Origin: Pseudisothecium myosuroides
Taxonomy: Eukaryota; Streptophyta; Bryopsida; Hypnales; Lembophyllaceae
Length of the DNA: 64,000 nucleotides
Direction of reading: 5' to 3'
NCBI GenBank assembly: GCA_951799445.1
Contig: OX637287.1
Location: 4,402,001 to 4,466,000 of the forward strand
Under the pieces are notes generated by a model that was not told where the DNA came from, searched no databases, and saw nothing but the letters and a program-made list of their open reading frames with translations. Of this stretch, positions 1 to 12,500 are shown piece by piece. A program made the position numbers and the translations under genes. Position 1 is the first letter of the stretch, and the number at the start of each line of letters is the position of its first letter.

Positions 1-303
1 GATTCTAACGTGTAAAACCTATAGAAAATAGCTATAAGGGTTGCTATGATGTGAGTCTAGAATCCTAAGCCCACGAGCCTAGAATTCCATACATCTATAT
101 ATATCATAAAAATCGTCCATGATTATAGTGAAACTATATTACTGATACTTATATTATAAATGTTTATGATATGAGCACCATCAATGGTTGTAAAATATCT
201 AGTTATATATAATTATGCTCAAGGCTCACATGCTTGCATTTTCATACTCACACTAGCATCGTTAATAGAAAAATGGTTGTTAATTCCACTTAATCTTGCT
301 AGT
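1..303. other. AT-rich sequence downstream of the TFIIS gene
   Basis: No gene seen. The stretch lies 3-prime of the TFIIS stop codon and should hold its 3-prime UTR and polyadenylation region. It has short direct repeats of the type cctagaat / tctagaat but nothing definable. Confidence 0.4.
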
Positions 304-3300
304 TTAAAACTTCCAACGAGCATTACAATTTATACAAGTAACAAATGTAGTCATAGGTTCATCAGCACTTCTAGTTTGCATTTGAAAGTAGGTGGTTTTC
401 CGTTGCAAACATTTGTGGCACTTGAATTGATCAGTAGAGGCCATTGCTTGTATACCTCGTTCACATTCAAACATAGCTTTGTCTTTGATATCTTTGGTCT
501 CTTTCTTCCTATGATTGCTTGCCATATTATCAGTTGTCATGGTGACTATGGTTTCTGGTTTGATTTTACCCAACAAGATTGCTCGTCTGAAGTCTGGATT
601 TTTATCATCTTTAATGTTGAACATGATGGACCTACATCATAGCCCCAAGTGACCAAATTTAAGGTGGTTCTACGAGGAATAGCAAAGCACAAAACCAAAA
701 TCAATAAAACATATCCAAAAGAATACAACCTAGACTTCAAACCACTACTAGCTAATGACAAAAAAGTTTCTTTTTATTACTACAAAACCTAATTATATAG
801 AAGAAGCACACAAATTTTGAAGAGATATTGTACTTTATTAATCTAAACATCATGCAAGCCACATTATATATGTGGCCTTGTAAACACAGTTTTAGGTCAA
901 ATTGAACTAATTCGAGAATTTGTAGACAATATCATAGGACAATTGGTCATAGGGAGAAAAGATAAGCATGATGCATTTGATATGGAGACTTTTTATGAAT
1001 AAATAAAAGCTCTCCCTATGATCTTGTTTATGTAATTATCTCTAGAACATTTTGCTTGCAACCATCCAAAATTCTCAATGAAGTGAATAGAAATGTCTCC
1101 CTAGGACATGGAGTGATGAATTTTCATCTCTTTATTGCACATATGGTATATTTCAAATGATGATTTATGTTTGAGAAAAAGTATCATTGAATATTAATTT
1201 AATTAAAAATCTAATATTGTATTTTTGAATTTATACTATAGATGTTTTTTTGTAAAGTGTCCATGCTATAGAGGGCTAGATTGAGATTGTCAATAAATAT
1301 AAAATTTTCAAGTTGAATTTCACATTGCATATTTTGGCCCATTGCAACAACAAATCAAATAGGTAGTGAAACTAATTTTTTCAGATTTCAAGGTTCTAGA
1401 GCTTAACCTCTTAGATTGCTACGATATCTCATCTACACAAACTAGACTAGTATGTACAACATTCTCTAAAAAAATTATTGGAAATACACACCGTATGAAG
1501 AAGAAATAAGCTGCCAAAGTTCACTGTAATCCAAAAATGTCCAAATTTTGAACTTTGAATGGCTGCCAAACATTCAACACAACTTGGATTGACATGAAAG
1601 ATTTGCTACAATAACTAGACTTTAAGGGGAATCTAACCTAATAGATTTTTATTGGAAAAAAATATTGGATGAAGGAGATACAAGCCCCCAAAGTTGCAGC
1701 CATCAAAATGTAATTTCAATTAGTGAACTCAAATTGAACCCGTGAACTTCAAATGGCTCCCCAAAAATCAGTACATCTTGGATTTAACTGAAAATTTTAC
1801 CACACAAACTAGAAGAGAGAATGCAAATTTCCCAACAAGTTTTATTAAATTTAGAAATTGGATGCAAAAATTACAACACTTCAAATTGGACTTCCCAAAA
1901 CTATGTGGGAACACTTCTGGTCACCTGGGGCACTTAGACGGGTTAAGTTAACCCTTAAGGGCTCCGACATCCGTGTTCTTGACAATGAACGAAGACTTAC
2001 AGACGCTGTTTTGTCCAACTAACTTCTCATTCATCCAATGTAATACATGAATGTTGAAAAGACAATCTTCCTTTATGACCAATTTCATGAAATTGCGGTG
2101 AATGATATCTCTATACAAGCAAAACCGTGCCAAAATTCAAAAAAGGATCAAGGCGTTAAAAACACCAAAGATAGAAAAACCGACAAAACCTGTATTTGGC
2201 CTTCTCCTTCCCATTGGAAAGGCCGAGCTTGGCAAACATCATATTCTCCACCGCCACCGCCACCTCCACCACGTCGATCAGCTTGGCCTTCTCCAAATCC
2301 TCCCCAGTGGCCTCCTTGCGCACTTTGGCCAGCGCTTCCACCAACATCTCTCGAATCCTGTCCCTGGCACTGTCGCCTGGCGCTTTCGGAATGGGCCCGA
2401 AGTTGATGTCCGATGCTCTGCTCTCCCCGGACATAGTGCTCGTGGACACCGCGCTCGCAGCTTTCGGTGCCGCTGTCTTGGTCACTTTCACCTCCATCTT
2501 GATTTGGGTGGTGACTTTGGTGCTCTTGATTTGGGTCACTTTGGGTGGGGGAACTGGAGGGGAGACATCGGCGGAGTCGAGAGTCGAGAGATTTTTCTTT
2601 GGGGCCAGTTTCTTGCTGTTGGAAGAGTTGGCTTCTGTTGAGACCACCTGTTTCCAATCCTGCAATAGGTCTTGCGCTGACTTGGAGATTTTCAGGGAGG
2701 AGTGCTTGGTGAGCTTCCGCAACCGCTTGCCTACCTGCCATCTTGGATTGCTGGAGTTACACTCATTATGGCCTCTTCATAAAAATGACGTGCTCTACAA
2801 TGACATTGTAAAATATCCTGCACAGTTGTCAGATTATCATTGACAAGTATATTCAAACTATGTCCTGGTCAAACAGTTGGGAAACCCAGGAGGGAGGATT
2901 GAAGAGGCTTGCTTGGGTGTATGCTCTTCGAATTTTCATAAACGAACATTAAATCTGGAGAGTAGTCGGTAGTTGGCGGTTCTCATTGTGGGACAACGTT
3001 GGTCACTTGGGGCACTTGCATTATTGAATAACTCTCCAATGTTGGAAATTTTGACCTGTTGATAATGGATTTGGGTGTTGAAAACTTAATTCCACTCATC
3101 GGAATGCCTTGTGACTGGATACTCAACACCGGAGACTTATTATCCAGTTTCAGAGAAGATGCACCCTCTTATTAGTCCTCCCCATTCCACTGTTGGAAGC
3201 ACTCAACATTAAACACTTACATCAGTAGATGATTGGGTGTCTTTAGTGAAAGATGTAGCTGAAACAAATGTAGCCTGTTGGTCTATATTTGCTGAATGTT

Positions 3301-4038
3301 GAGACTAACCACTGCAAAAATAATCCACCCCAAGCCATTCCTTTGGGAACATCTTTGCCTGTCTTGCTAATAATGTTATGTGAAACCCACTAATGATTGT
3401 CACCAAGTTTGCATGCTCTGTTTCTAGGTTAGTGGAATAACGGAATAATATACATGAGTGCTGTGCAGAATAATCTTGGGCACTTCAATTGTGTGTACTT
3501 AAAAACTGAGATTCGTCCAACTCACAACAACGGTCACGTACTGTAAATTATTTCGAGGTTCTGAACAACATCATTATAACGCAAAAGGCATACATGGTCT
3601 CGTGCAGGACCATAGAAAACGTGCATACTCTATTGCTACTTCGATTATCTGCAGTTAACTAAGGGAGGGCAAGACTGGTTGTTCGTGTGTGACCACTTGA
3701 CCAAGAAACGCACTTGGAAATCTTCAAAAGATCACAAAACGCCTACCAAAAATACTCCAGAATTTGCACCAATGTATTACAAATGATGCTCACAAAACAC
3801 AAGGCTCTGCATGCAGTTGCAAACCAAGGGAAGAGACCGAAAGTCAGGGTACCTGAGTGGACAAGAGAAGAGCAGTGGAGACTTCCACTGCGCCAATGGC
3901 TTTCAATGCATCTGTGCACCGTGTTTCCTCACTCGCATCCACCGCGGCAGTCCCTTCTCCGTCATCCTCAAGATTACACGCTTTCCGTGCAGCTTTGCTG
4001 GCTTTCTCAAACAACTCCAGCAGCTCCGCCTCCGCCAT
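304..4038 (-). CDS. TFIIS: Transcription elongation factor TFIIS (S-II), three exons
   Basis: Exons are 4038-3853, 2734-2190 and 631-304, with GT/AG introns at 3852-2735 and 2189-632, joining to 352 aa. TFIIS binds stalled RNA polymerase II in the nucleus and stimulates cleavage of backtracked RNA. Residues 1 to about 92 form the N-terminal LW (TFIIS N) domain, with exon 1 ending LLLSTQ and exon 2 opening VGKRLRKLTKH. Residues 93-180 are a low-complexity linker rich in K, S and P. Residues 183-300 are the central Pol II-binding domain (RDRIREMLVEAL; the exon 2/3 junction restores KYRSIMFN). Residues 308-352 are the zinc ribbon, with C315, C318, C343 and C346 and the catalytic acidic pair D334-E335 in RSADEPMTTFV. 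The length fits plant TFIIS (about 370 aa). An in-frame upstream ATG at 4080 exists; 4038 gives the family-like start MAEAELLELF. Exon 3 is visibly more AT-rich than exons 1 and 2. Confidence 0.95.
1425..1880. repeat. Degenerate direct repeat inside TFIIS intron 2
   Basis: Two diverged units of roughly 180 bp (about 1500-1640 and 1675-1815) share the series gctgcc/gccccc-aaagtt, gaactt-gaatggct, acttggatt, and acaataactag / acacaaactag. A third, weaker partial unit ends near 1450. The intron otherwise shows no coding potential. Confidence 0.4.
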
Positions 4039-4236
4039 GCTCACAACTACCCTTTCGCTCAAAAATTGCGACAACCCCACTTATAGACTGGCTATTGCCT
4101 AATTAACCTGGAGTGCACCAGGGGGCGGCATTTTCATGGAGAGGTGAAGGCAGGACAGGGAGAGGGAAACGCCAGAGACCACCCTTCTTGGAATACCAAG
4201 GGAAGGAGGCAGCGCCAACTAACTTCTTGACTTTTC

Positions 4237-4244
4237 TTTATATA
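4237..4244 (-). promoter_or_regulatory. Candidate TATA box for TFIIS
   Basis: On the minus strand the sequence reads TATATAAA, about 200 nt upstream of the chosen TFIIS ATG. This would place transcription start near 4205-4215 and give a 5-prime UTR of about 170 nt. The call rests only on the match and the spacing; AT-rich DNA gives such matches by chance. Confidence 0.3.
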
Positions 4245-5119
4245 AGCATGGGTGGATTAGTTAATCAGGTCTGGAAGGTGCTTGTGTCTAACTCTCGTCG
4301 TCACTTTTGGAATCCCAAGTGCTGGGGTTACAAGAACATAAGCGGAGCTTCCTCACGAACGTCAGTGGAGTGTAGTCGCAACCATATTTTGGGTTGCAAG
4401 TTTGGGATGCGAGATTCTCTGTGGAGACGTCAAAGTTTGCGGAAGTCTGCAACGAGATGTCTGACTTAAATTTCCCGGTTTTTATACCCAGCTTGGGAGT
4501 TATTATGCTGGCTCTGCGTATGAAGGTGGCTGCAAGGCGAGAGTATTTCTATTCGTTATCAACATGCACAAGTTTGAGATGAAACAAGCAGCTACGTTGG
4601 AAGAGTCTCTGGCATCCTATAATACTGGCCCGCTTGTTGAGTAGCAAACTAAATGTTCATATTCAGTGTAGATGTAGCTTTGGTCAAAAGCAAGGGCTCC
4701 TTCCTTTGGATCCAAGGTAGTAGACGTAGGTCACAATAGGGGGTGTAACAATTTCAACTAAGAGAATCTATTCGTTCTTTCCACTTTGAGCCTTGCGATA
4801 TTCTGGGCCCCAAATTCTCATGAGAATGCGTGGATTCAGTTTTGAAGTCTCGTTTGAGAATCACCCCTTGTTGCAGAATGCAGCTCTTGCTCTGTGATAC
4901 CCCTAGTTGGGCTTATGGAATTACACTCCCAATTCCAAAAGCATCCATTCAAATGACAATCCCGGGCTCATTAATAGCTCTGCATAGTCAGGAACATTTG
5001 TGGCTCCATTTGCCATCAAATAGAGAATATTGAACCCCACTGAAGACTGTCAAACCGGGGAAACGGGCAAAGGGACTCGAAAATTTACCGGATGTATGAA
5101 CACGAAAAGGAAACAAAAT
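4245..5119. other. Intergenic region between TFIIS and RbfA
   Basis: About 1.1 kb separates the TFIIS start from the RbfA stop. Both genes are on the minus strand, so this holds the TFIIS promoter and the RbfA 3-prime UTR. Small open frames here have no protein-like composition and no recognisable motif. Confidence 0.5.
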
Positions 5120-8100
5120 TTACTTGATAAATATGATGTTCTCATCGTCATTAAAATCAAGATCCCTAAATTCCTCATCATCCCAGTCAATAACATCGTC
5201 ATCATCTGCTGCTACTTTCTTGTTGGAAGCAGCTTTGGAAGGCCCTTTAGTTTTCGTCTTCTTTTTCGGTTTAAAATTAATTGGTGTGTCATCCTTCTCT
5301 TTGACATCTACATCAAAGTCATCATCGTCATCTACGGGAGTAATGAGCTGGCTTGGAGAAGTATCTCCACTCTCCTTCCGTTCCCGGTCCTGCTTAACCC
5401 TGTCGAGAAGGTCGAGTACCTAAACAATCCAGTGCCAAATTTAGCATCACATCAAATGTATCTCAATCTGAAAGAGGTAGCAAGGAACTAAACAGAAGTT
5501 AATTAGGGAAGAATATATCAGTATATCAAGAAGCAGACAAACCTTTCTGCTAATGCTATGCGCTGGCCAGAGAAAGTGCTATACAATAGAATAAAGAACC
5601 CATTCCATATTAAGAGCCACTAAAGATTGCACAGATAAAAGCATCAAGCTCAAGACAACAAGCTTAAATTTTAAACTAACACTGATGTGCAGCTAGGGGA
5701 GAGATAACAAGCGTAAAATAATCACTTTCATTTAGGACAAGCGTATGTGATGGAACAATGTCCAATCGAGGTGGCTGGAATCTTGATTATCTCAAAAAAA
5801 ATAGCATGCCCATAGGAGCCATGTGAGCGCCACCTCTTCGTGCTCATTCTTGATGTATTTGGACTAGTGCAAAATCTCCATTAAACAAAATGAATAAGAA
5901 AGACTTCTGCACCAATCAAGGTGTAAAATTTCTTCTTATGTCAAGCTTGATGCTTCAACCTGTGCAATCTTAAGTGGCCCTGAGAGCAATAAAGATAGGG
6001 TAAAAAAAAAAGCTTACTCTGCTTCCTCTTTCCAAAGATTCATCTTTCACAAAGCGAACCTCTGGTGTCATACGTAAACTCATCCGCTTGCCCAAACCCA
6101 TGCGCACATATTTCGCTTTCGACTTCAATCCTTCCAATGCTATCTCCTGCTCTCTTTCGTCCCCATAAATAGAAATAAAAACCTTCGCAACCTGCAGATA
6201 TTCGAGTAATGAGTCTCTGCCAGGAGCAGTCATCGAAAAACCGGTCCTCCACCAAGATTTTAAAACGCCAGTGTAAAAGGTTCATGACTTCATTGAGAAT
6301 AAGACAGTAAATACTAAAACTGGATGGACTTGATCCCATCTCCCTTCTATATTGATCCTTGTTATCAACAAGAATTCATGAATTCATACACTTGCTTGGC
6401 CTAGTTAGCACTTGATGTAAGCATGTCTTGGCTAAAATATCTATGCCACTGCTCTTTGAATGAAAATGGGGTTGTCTACAGTCACCTCTGGGGGTCTACA
6501 ATCTCCCAATTTGAAATTCCACAAGAAAATCCATACAGTGATAATAAAAAAATGACCCCAACAGATTTGGTTTATGTATTCAAAGCGATCTCCACAGCTC
6601 TATTGTGATCTCCCACAAACCACGCTTCTACATGTGTTAAATGCTTAAAGTGACGCACGTAGTATCCTCTTCCCTTAAACTTCGCCCATTGCTAAAGAAA
6701 CAGTGCTCTAACCCCGGACGTCCGGTACTCATCAGTTGTATTGCACGAACTTTATAAGCCCAAGTCTCAAAAACATCAAAGAGGAGTGCAAGGAAAAACC
6801 TGCAAGTCCTTAGAAATTTCGACATCGCTGATAGTGGCCATTGACGACAGGTACATATCAGCACCGAGACCAGACTCTGGGACAATAGCCTGTTGTAGCA
6901 CGGTATCATGTAAAAGCATATCAGCTAACTCCCTATGTATCTGCTGCTGCACCATCTTCACACGCCTCGGATGTGCCATACAAACTACCTGCTCACGCTC
7001 CCCAAAACACACGGTTAGATCGAGCTATAATTCGTTACTTGGATTTAGAACCAGCTGTAATGCAAAGCTGAATTTGAATCCGCGATTCGGATCAGCTTGC
7101 GACGTCTGCAAGCTCGAAGGGTAGTAGGCCGCACATAATCATTAGATTCCAAAATTGTCGTACTTTAAAAAAAAAATCTCAATCCAGCCACCGTTCCACG
7201 AGACTAAATACCTGTGAACACTGATCTTTGAATGGAAACGGGCTTGTCTACTCACTTCCAGTGGTTTACAACCTCCGGCTTGAATGATTGCATGAGAAAT
7301 TCATACGTAGTGAGAAACTTTTGATCTCATGAGAGTTTGGAAATTGTACCCAAAGTAGTGTCTCTAAAAGGTCTACTGATCTCTCAATGAAAGCACACTC
7401 TTACAGACTGGTCTAAATTTTTTAATTTGGATGCAAATAGGCTCCCCTACCTTAGAACAAACATGCATTACACATTCCCTCTGAAGTTGCCAAACGGCAA
7501 TATGCGTCGCCGTGCCCAAAAAGAAAAAACTGTTCTACTGCAGAGGTATTCGTGACGGAGAGGTTAGGGAGGGACACTCATAATCACCAGTGACCCAGGC
7601 TGTCCCCCTAAAATCTTATACAATAGGTGCATATGTTGCAGACCACCTAAACACCAGTTATGAGTGTCGGTTTCAGACCATCTACCAATAAAACTTTAAA
7701 CCTTCCTGAACATTTGCAATTCAGTTAGTATCCCAATAACGCATTCTTTGGTGTGTTGGAAACCAGAACAAATAATTTTTTGACAAATCAAAGAACAGGA
7801 ACTATGCTCATCCCCAACTGTGGTAGAGGTATCTAATTGTGACACGCTCGTAAATGCAACTCGCGAAATTCTTGCACAATTCTTACATATCAATTTTGAG
7901 GAAGTCTACCACCTTAACATTGGAACCCGTGTTGAAATTAGGTCATCTCCCAGTAAAACTTTGAACCTTTATAACTCTTGCGTATATAACCACAAAATAC
8001 ATTCTCTGGTGCATTGCAATCCCTCATAAGAGCAACTATGCTCAGCGCATAAGGTGTCGTTTTTGGGTGGGGCTCCCTTATCCCATTCAAGACCATGAGT

Positions 8101-8305
8101 AATAGATAGCGAGAAAAACGCAACCAGCCGAACACATTAGGGTTGAGAATTCACCCACGAAATCACGTACCAAATTCTTCCGGCTCGTCACCAGCACCTG
8201 ATGCGGCAGCCTCGCGGCAGACGAAGAAGAGCAAAAACCCACGTCCCTTCTTCCCACGGCACTCATCCCCACGGCCGTCCTCGAGGCCACCAACATGACC
8301 GCCAT
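5120..8305 (-). CDS. RBFA: Chloroplast ribosome-binding factor A (RbfA family), four exons
   Basis: Exons are 8305-8171, 6988-6800, 6191-6018 and 5419-5120, all with GT/AG introns in phase 0, giving 265 aa. RbfA binds the small ribosomal subunit and acts in 16S rRNA 5-prime end and 30S maturation; plant nuclear copies are imported into the plastid. Residues 1-45 (MAVMLVASRTAVGMSAVGRR...) are rich in S, A and R and poor in acids, like a transit peptide. Residues 46-178 form the KH-like RbfA domain: MAHPRRVKMVQQQI, then LGADMYLSSMATISDVEIS, then VAKVFISIYGDE, then LGKRMSLRMTPEVRFVKDES, ending RGSR-VLDLLDRVK. The remaining residues, about 179-265, are an acidic and lysine-rich tail ending in DENIIFIK. 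Exon 1 is assigned by phase, a strong donor (GTACGTGA) and its transit-like composition, so it is the least certain exon. Introns have no other gene. Confidence 0.92.
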
Positions 8306-9374
8306 TGCTTCTTCGCCTCTCAAAATCCCACCAGCAACGAATAATTGCAACCCCACAATCCAGAGCAATCTCAAACGAAGCAGGAGAAAAATCTTCTCAA
8401 AAACTATCTACAACAGCGCATTGCCATCATCACAAATTACGATTTTCTCAGCAGCAGCGACCTCGCAACCCTAAAACCGTTATAATCACTGATCAACTCC
8501 ACGTAGACTCAGCTAACGTGATTCAATGCGTGTATCCTCTTCCTTCTCCTGTGGAACGTGAGGTTTGGTGTGACGATAGAGATATTGAGAATAGACGACG
8601 TTGGTCGACCTGCAACTGAGCGGGAAGAAAATCAGCCAGAAGCGAAGGACAATCTTCACAATTTCACATCAACACAAGGTCACCGACATCTGCAACAATT
8701 GTACGAGGAACTTCAAACTGGCTCAAGGAAATGCAATGGATACTTTCAATTAGAATTCCAACTCAAACCTTTTTCTCTCTCTCTTTCCGCAACATTAATG
8801 AGGACCGAAACCGCAAAACCAAAATGCAGAACAGGAACACCCAAATCTCATCAGCACAGACCAGCTGCTCCTATCAACGACCAGAGGACCGAGGTGAAAG
8901 TGCAAGAGCGCAACACTGAAAGCACACTGCGGATCCGGGTATACGGGTGTCCGGGTATCTGTATCGAAAAGGGCGGTGACATCGAACAGGATGATCTCGT
9001 TCGTTTGAAGGATGATTTTCATCCATACCCCAGTTGGACAAAGTGTCCGATGAAAACTGCGGTAAATTAGTTGATCCTACCTTATCCTACATACCTTATA
9101 CCGTACGTTGAGGTCAGATTCCTAAGACCCCATACGAAATCATTTCTTTTTGAATTGATTTCCCGTTCATGATTTCGTGATAACCTGATTTAGAATTTTC
9201 CGAGTTTCGTTGGAGGAGCCTTGAAATATTTCTCTAATTAGTCTGTAGCAGTCTAGCTTTACTAAAATTTGAGGATCGGGTCACCTGGCCAAGCGAAGGC
9301 TGTCAGTCGTACCATGCGGGACAGCGCGAATTGTGACCAAGTTACTAAGGAAGGACCTTTTAAAAATTCAACTA
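8306..9374. other. Upstream region of RbfA, no gene supported
   Basis: Moderately GC-rich DNA that probably contains the RbfA promoter and 5-prime UTR. Two plus-strand open frames (8305-8619 and 8558-9070) overlap each other in different frames and have biased but non-protein-like composition. I treat them as chance. Confidence 0.45.
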
Positions 9375-9559
9375 CAGTAGAACCTCTCTAAGTTGATCCT
9401 ATCTAAGTCAATAAAGCGTTGTCAGGAAGTATTGATTACCGGTCCCAACTTAACAATATGAACCACATATGAACATGATGACCCTCCCTAATGTAATAAC
9501 CTCTCTAACTCAATGTGTCAGACCGGTCCCAACTCTATCGACTTAGAGGGTTTTTACTG
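9375..9559. mobile_element. Emigrant/pogo-like MITE, 185 bp
   Basis: The left end reads CAGTAGAACCTCTCTAAGTT and the right end, read inward on the other strand, reads CAGTAAAAACCCTCTAAGTC. Both are flanked by TA (9373-9374 and 9560-9561). CAGTAAAACCTCTATAAA-type ends with TA target duplication are the hallmark of Emigrant/Lemi elements of the Tc1/mariner-pogo group in plants. It is too short to code. Confidence 0.75.
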
Positions 9560-9774
9560 TATAAAGAAAGAATGAAATTGTAAAGGAAGAATAGTTTAGG
9601 TGCACTATAGGTGTTGATCATGTGCTTCTTAAATAGAAACGACAATGAATGAACATTTGGCAGCCACATGTACAATCAATGGCTGCGTCTTTTTTTCTTA
9701 TAAATACACACCTTTCTTCCTATTTTCCTTATAACTTTTTCTTGATAAATGTTTTTCAACAAAATGATTTTTAA

Positions 9775-10551
9775 CCCCTAAAGTCCCTAGACCTTTTTTC
9801 CATCAAAAAACACTTTTAACTGCCATTTCTATTGCAAAGAGCAAGAACTTTGAAAACTGTTTTTTTTGCATATCTAACCTTAGGATCTTGTACTAAACTA
9901 GTATTTAGAATGTGTGGAAGAAATTTCAGAAACTTTGACTGCACAAATTGCAAAATATTTGCATTTAAAGTGAAGAAAACAAGTTTTTGTACACTTTATT
10001 TGACAAGATTTTTTGGCTTTAAATCTTCTTAACTTAAAATTTTTGCACTACTGATTTTGATTTTCAAAAAAATTTATGTTGAAAAATTAGTTAAAAATCT
10101 AGGTAAAAAATTCAACAAAAAAATAATTAATTTTCCTTCATTGAAAAATTGTTAAGTAGAAGTAGGTTCAACATTGAAAGGAACACTAAACCATTGATAG
10201 CTCTAAGATGGAATTGAAAAACAAGATTGTCCATAAATTTCTCATCGCTAGTCCAAATAGAATGAATCATAGCTTTAAATGTAGAGATAAAAATATAATC
10301 TTCAAAATAAAATTAAAAATCCCCAAAATTATATTTTTTGTGATTTTTTTTGGGTTGCCCCTCAAGCTACTTTTTTGGACTTAGGGTGGCATAACTTTTG
10401 CTCCCGGGCACTGATTGAAATAAAAATTATATTCCCCAAAAGCTAATATAATTTCCAAAAAAAGTTTCAAAAAATCAAATCAAAAATTAAGATCACACAA
10501 GCCTGCCTGAAATCCCAAGAATCACATATAGGGACTTTGGGACTTTAGGGA
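9775..10551. mobile_element. TTAA-flanked element, 777 bp, clean copy
   Basis: The ends are CCCCTAAAGTCCCTAGACC (left) and, read inward, TCCCTAAAGTCCCAAAGTCC (right). They are flanked by TTAA at 9771-9774 and 10552-10555. TTAA duplication with CCC-type termini is the known signature of piggyBac elements; the assignment here is by that analogy only. No transposase is encoded. The interior shares a passage (tagtccaaatagaatgaatc) with the copy at 18989-20085. Confidence 0.6.
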
Positions 10552-10728
10552 TTAAGATAAAAAATAGCCTTGAATATATACACTTGAACAAAATTTGAGC
10601 AAGTTTCAAGAAAATCTCAAATTTTTACAAGTTCTTGAATGTTATGCAAGTCATTGATCATCCTACAATACAGACGGTTAGAAACGGAATAAAACACCTA
10701 CGATCTACCTTAGACTAGGGTTTAGGGA

Positions 10729-11071
10729 TTAGAGTTTTGGGTGGATGCCACAACAAGGGGGAGAGCGTTTGCTCTTGACTCCGTAGAATTTGTGAAACGG
10801 CGGGCTGCGGTTCAGCGGCTTGGCATTTTCGTTGTCGATGCGCTTTGGCACGTTTTGGAAGCGCGACAGCACGAAGCGCATCTTGGGTTTCGGGCGGCTG
10901 AGTCGCGCGCGCGTCAACTGCCTCTGCAGCTCCGCAGCTTTGTTGGTGATCACTTCCAGACGCCCTGGCGCTTCCGTGTAGCGCTCCGGGTACTTGGCCT
11001 TGAAGTACTCGTTCATGTCGATCCACGCGTCTTGGTAGCCCCCGCCAATCAAGAATTTGAACTCGCCGTCC
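10729..11071 (-). CDS. 3-prime exon of an unidentified gene (partial)
   Basis: This exon is GC-rich with strong third-position GC bias inside AT-rich flanks. It starts after a good acceptor (TTTGTTCAG) and runs 113 codons to a stop: DGEFKFLIGGGYQDAWIDMN..., then PERYTEAPGRLEVITNKAAELQ, a basic helix-like stretch, then MRFVLSRFQNVPKRIDNEN and a basic C-terminus. The first base completes a codon begun in an upstream exon. I do not recognise the family. Two weak resemblances, both inference: IGGGYQDAWIDMNEYF has the spacing of the GGGW motif of GAS2-related domains, and RFQNVPKRID recalls short motifs of axonemal proteins. The +1 frame is also open to the end but lacks protein character. Confidence 0.6.
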
Positions 11072-12500
11072 CTGAACAAACACACACAAGCAGAGGATAC
11101 TCTAACAGAGTTAGTTAATCACGGATCAGTCATTTAGCGAGTCTGCAACTCCTTGCCTGGTGCTGATCGATCCTTCCTGGTTGAAGATCACAGGAGAAAT
11201 CCAAATTGCATGTCCGTCTATGGAATTTGAAGAATTTCGTAGTCAATCGCCAGTGGTGGATACAGTAGGAGTGGAATTTGGATACAAGAAGGACATCTGT
11301 TGAATTCTCATAGACAGAAGGACATTGGGCCAATTTCCATTCTGGCTTTTTCTCCTGTGGATCGATCCTATTCAAGAGCTGGGGAAGGGACGAACTCACG
11401 GTTCTGAAACCCCTCTTCCTGAATCGGGATTTCGCAGTTTGTAAATGCATGACTAACTTGATTGATGTAGGCTACTTCAGATGGGATCACGTTGTATATC
11501 GCTAGAATTAGTGAAGAACATTCATTTGTATGTGCTGGTCAAAAGAAAGTCCCCCACGTGACGTTTTCAAAATTATTAAGAGAATGTGAGACCCAATTTG
11601 ACCTTCGGCCTTCGGGGTGCTTTAGGGTTTTCCCTTGAGAGCATCAAGAGACTCAAATTTTTCTCATTTTTGTTTGGCAATTTTTGAGTAGGTCAGAGGC
11701 TGGGATTTTCTTTTACTCAATTTTCTTTTAGTTTTTTATCGACACAAACTATAATCTTCACTTCTCTTGATGAATTTGATGCACTTTGAAATATATTTAA
11801 ACCATGATGATCAATCAAATTGGTCTTTTCAGGCCATGAAATCGTAGCTGGTCATTTTCAGACCAAATTATCTGTGTACTGCAATTGAGTTATTCCTATG
11901 GCATTGATCGTCATAGAAATGGCAAATCGTCAAAGAGATTTGACACCTTCTAGATGCTTATCTTGAACCTCAGATCTTTAGTTTTTAAAGCTCTGTGCAC
12001 TCGATCGAACATTACAATCGGCGCACAAAATTACGCTAACATGACCGTTTATTTTAACTTTATTTAGGATTGATATAGCAGAGTGTGTGTTGTATACCCG
12101 GGATGTGCAAGTCCATATCTATGGTGTGGGTTCTTGTCGGAGGGGAGTCTCCATTTTGTATTCTGCACACCACTCTCAACACACACATTTAACTTGAAGT
12201 CTTGGTATCAGTTCTTGCTGTAAATGAAATATAAACACGAGAATCCATCAATTGTGCTGTAATTGTTTTAGAAGTTTTAGAGCGAATGCAAAAGGGGTGT
12301 GGGGTTGCTTATGGTACAAGGGTGTGTTTTGGTTGGATGTGGAAGTAGAATCGCTCCCGAGCTGCTCGTTGCTCATTCGACCTACAGTAATGGCTGCAGA
12401 TTTACAAAAAAACAGGAGCGATATTGAGATTGATTCAATAACTCATCATGATCTATGCTTGATCAACAGAAAGTAATGGTGCAAAGCTAATGCCAATTAC
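11072..12500. other. Probable intron or intergenic DNA with no recognised feature
   Basis: This stretch lies between two candidate exons. A minus-strand open frame at 11130-11450 is basic and irregular. A strong donor (GTGAGTTC, near 11400) lies within it, but its phase does not fit the exon at 10729-11071. A tggtatcag string at 12203 resembles a tRNA-Met primer-binding site but lacks a CA-ended LTR. Confidence 0.35.

Noticed and set aside
8558..9070. 170-codon plus-strand frame upstream of RbfA
   Set aside because: It begins at a non-ATG codon, overlaps another open frame and shows no domain-like pattern. More likely upstream flank of the divergently placed RbfA gene.
12050..12230. Possible LTR end with a primer-binding site (cttggtatcag at 12202)
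   Set aside because: The preceding bases do not end in CA, no second LTR was found, and no target duplication is visible.
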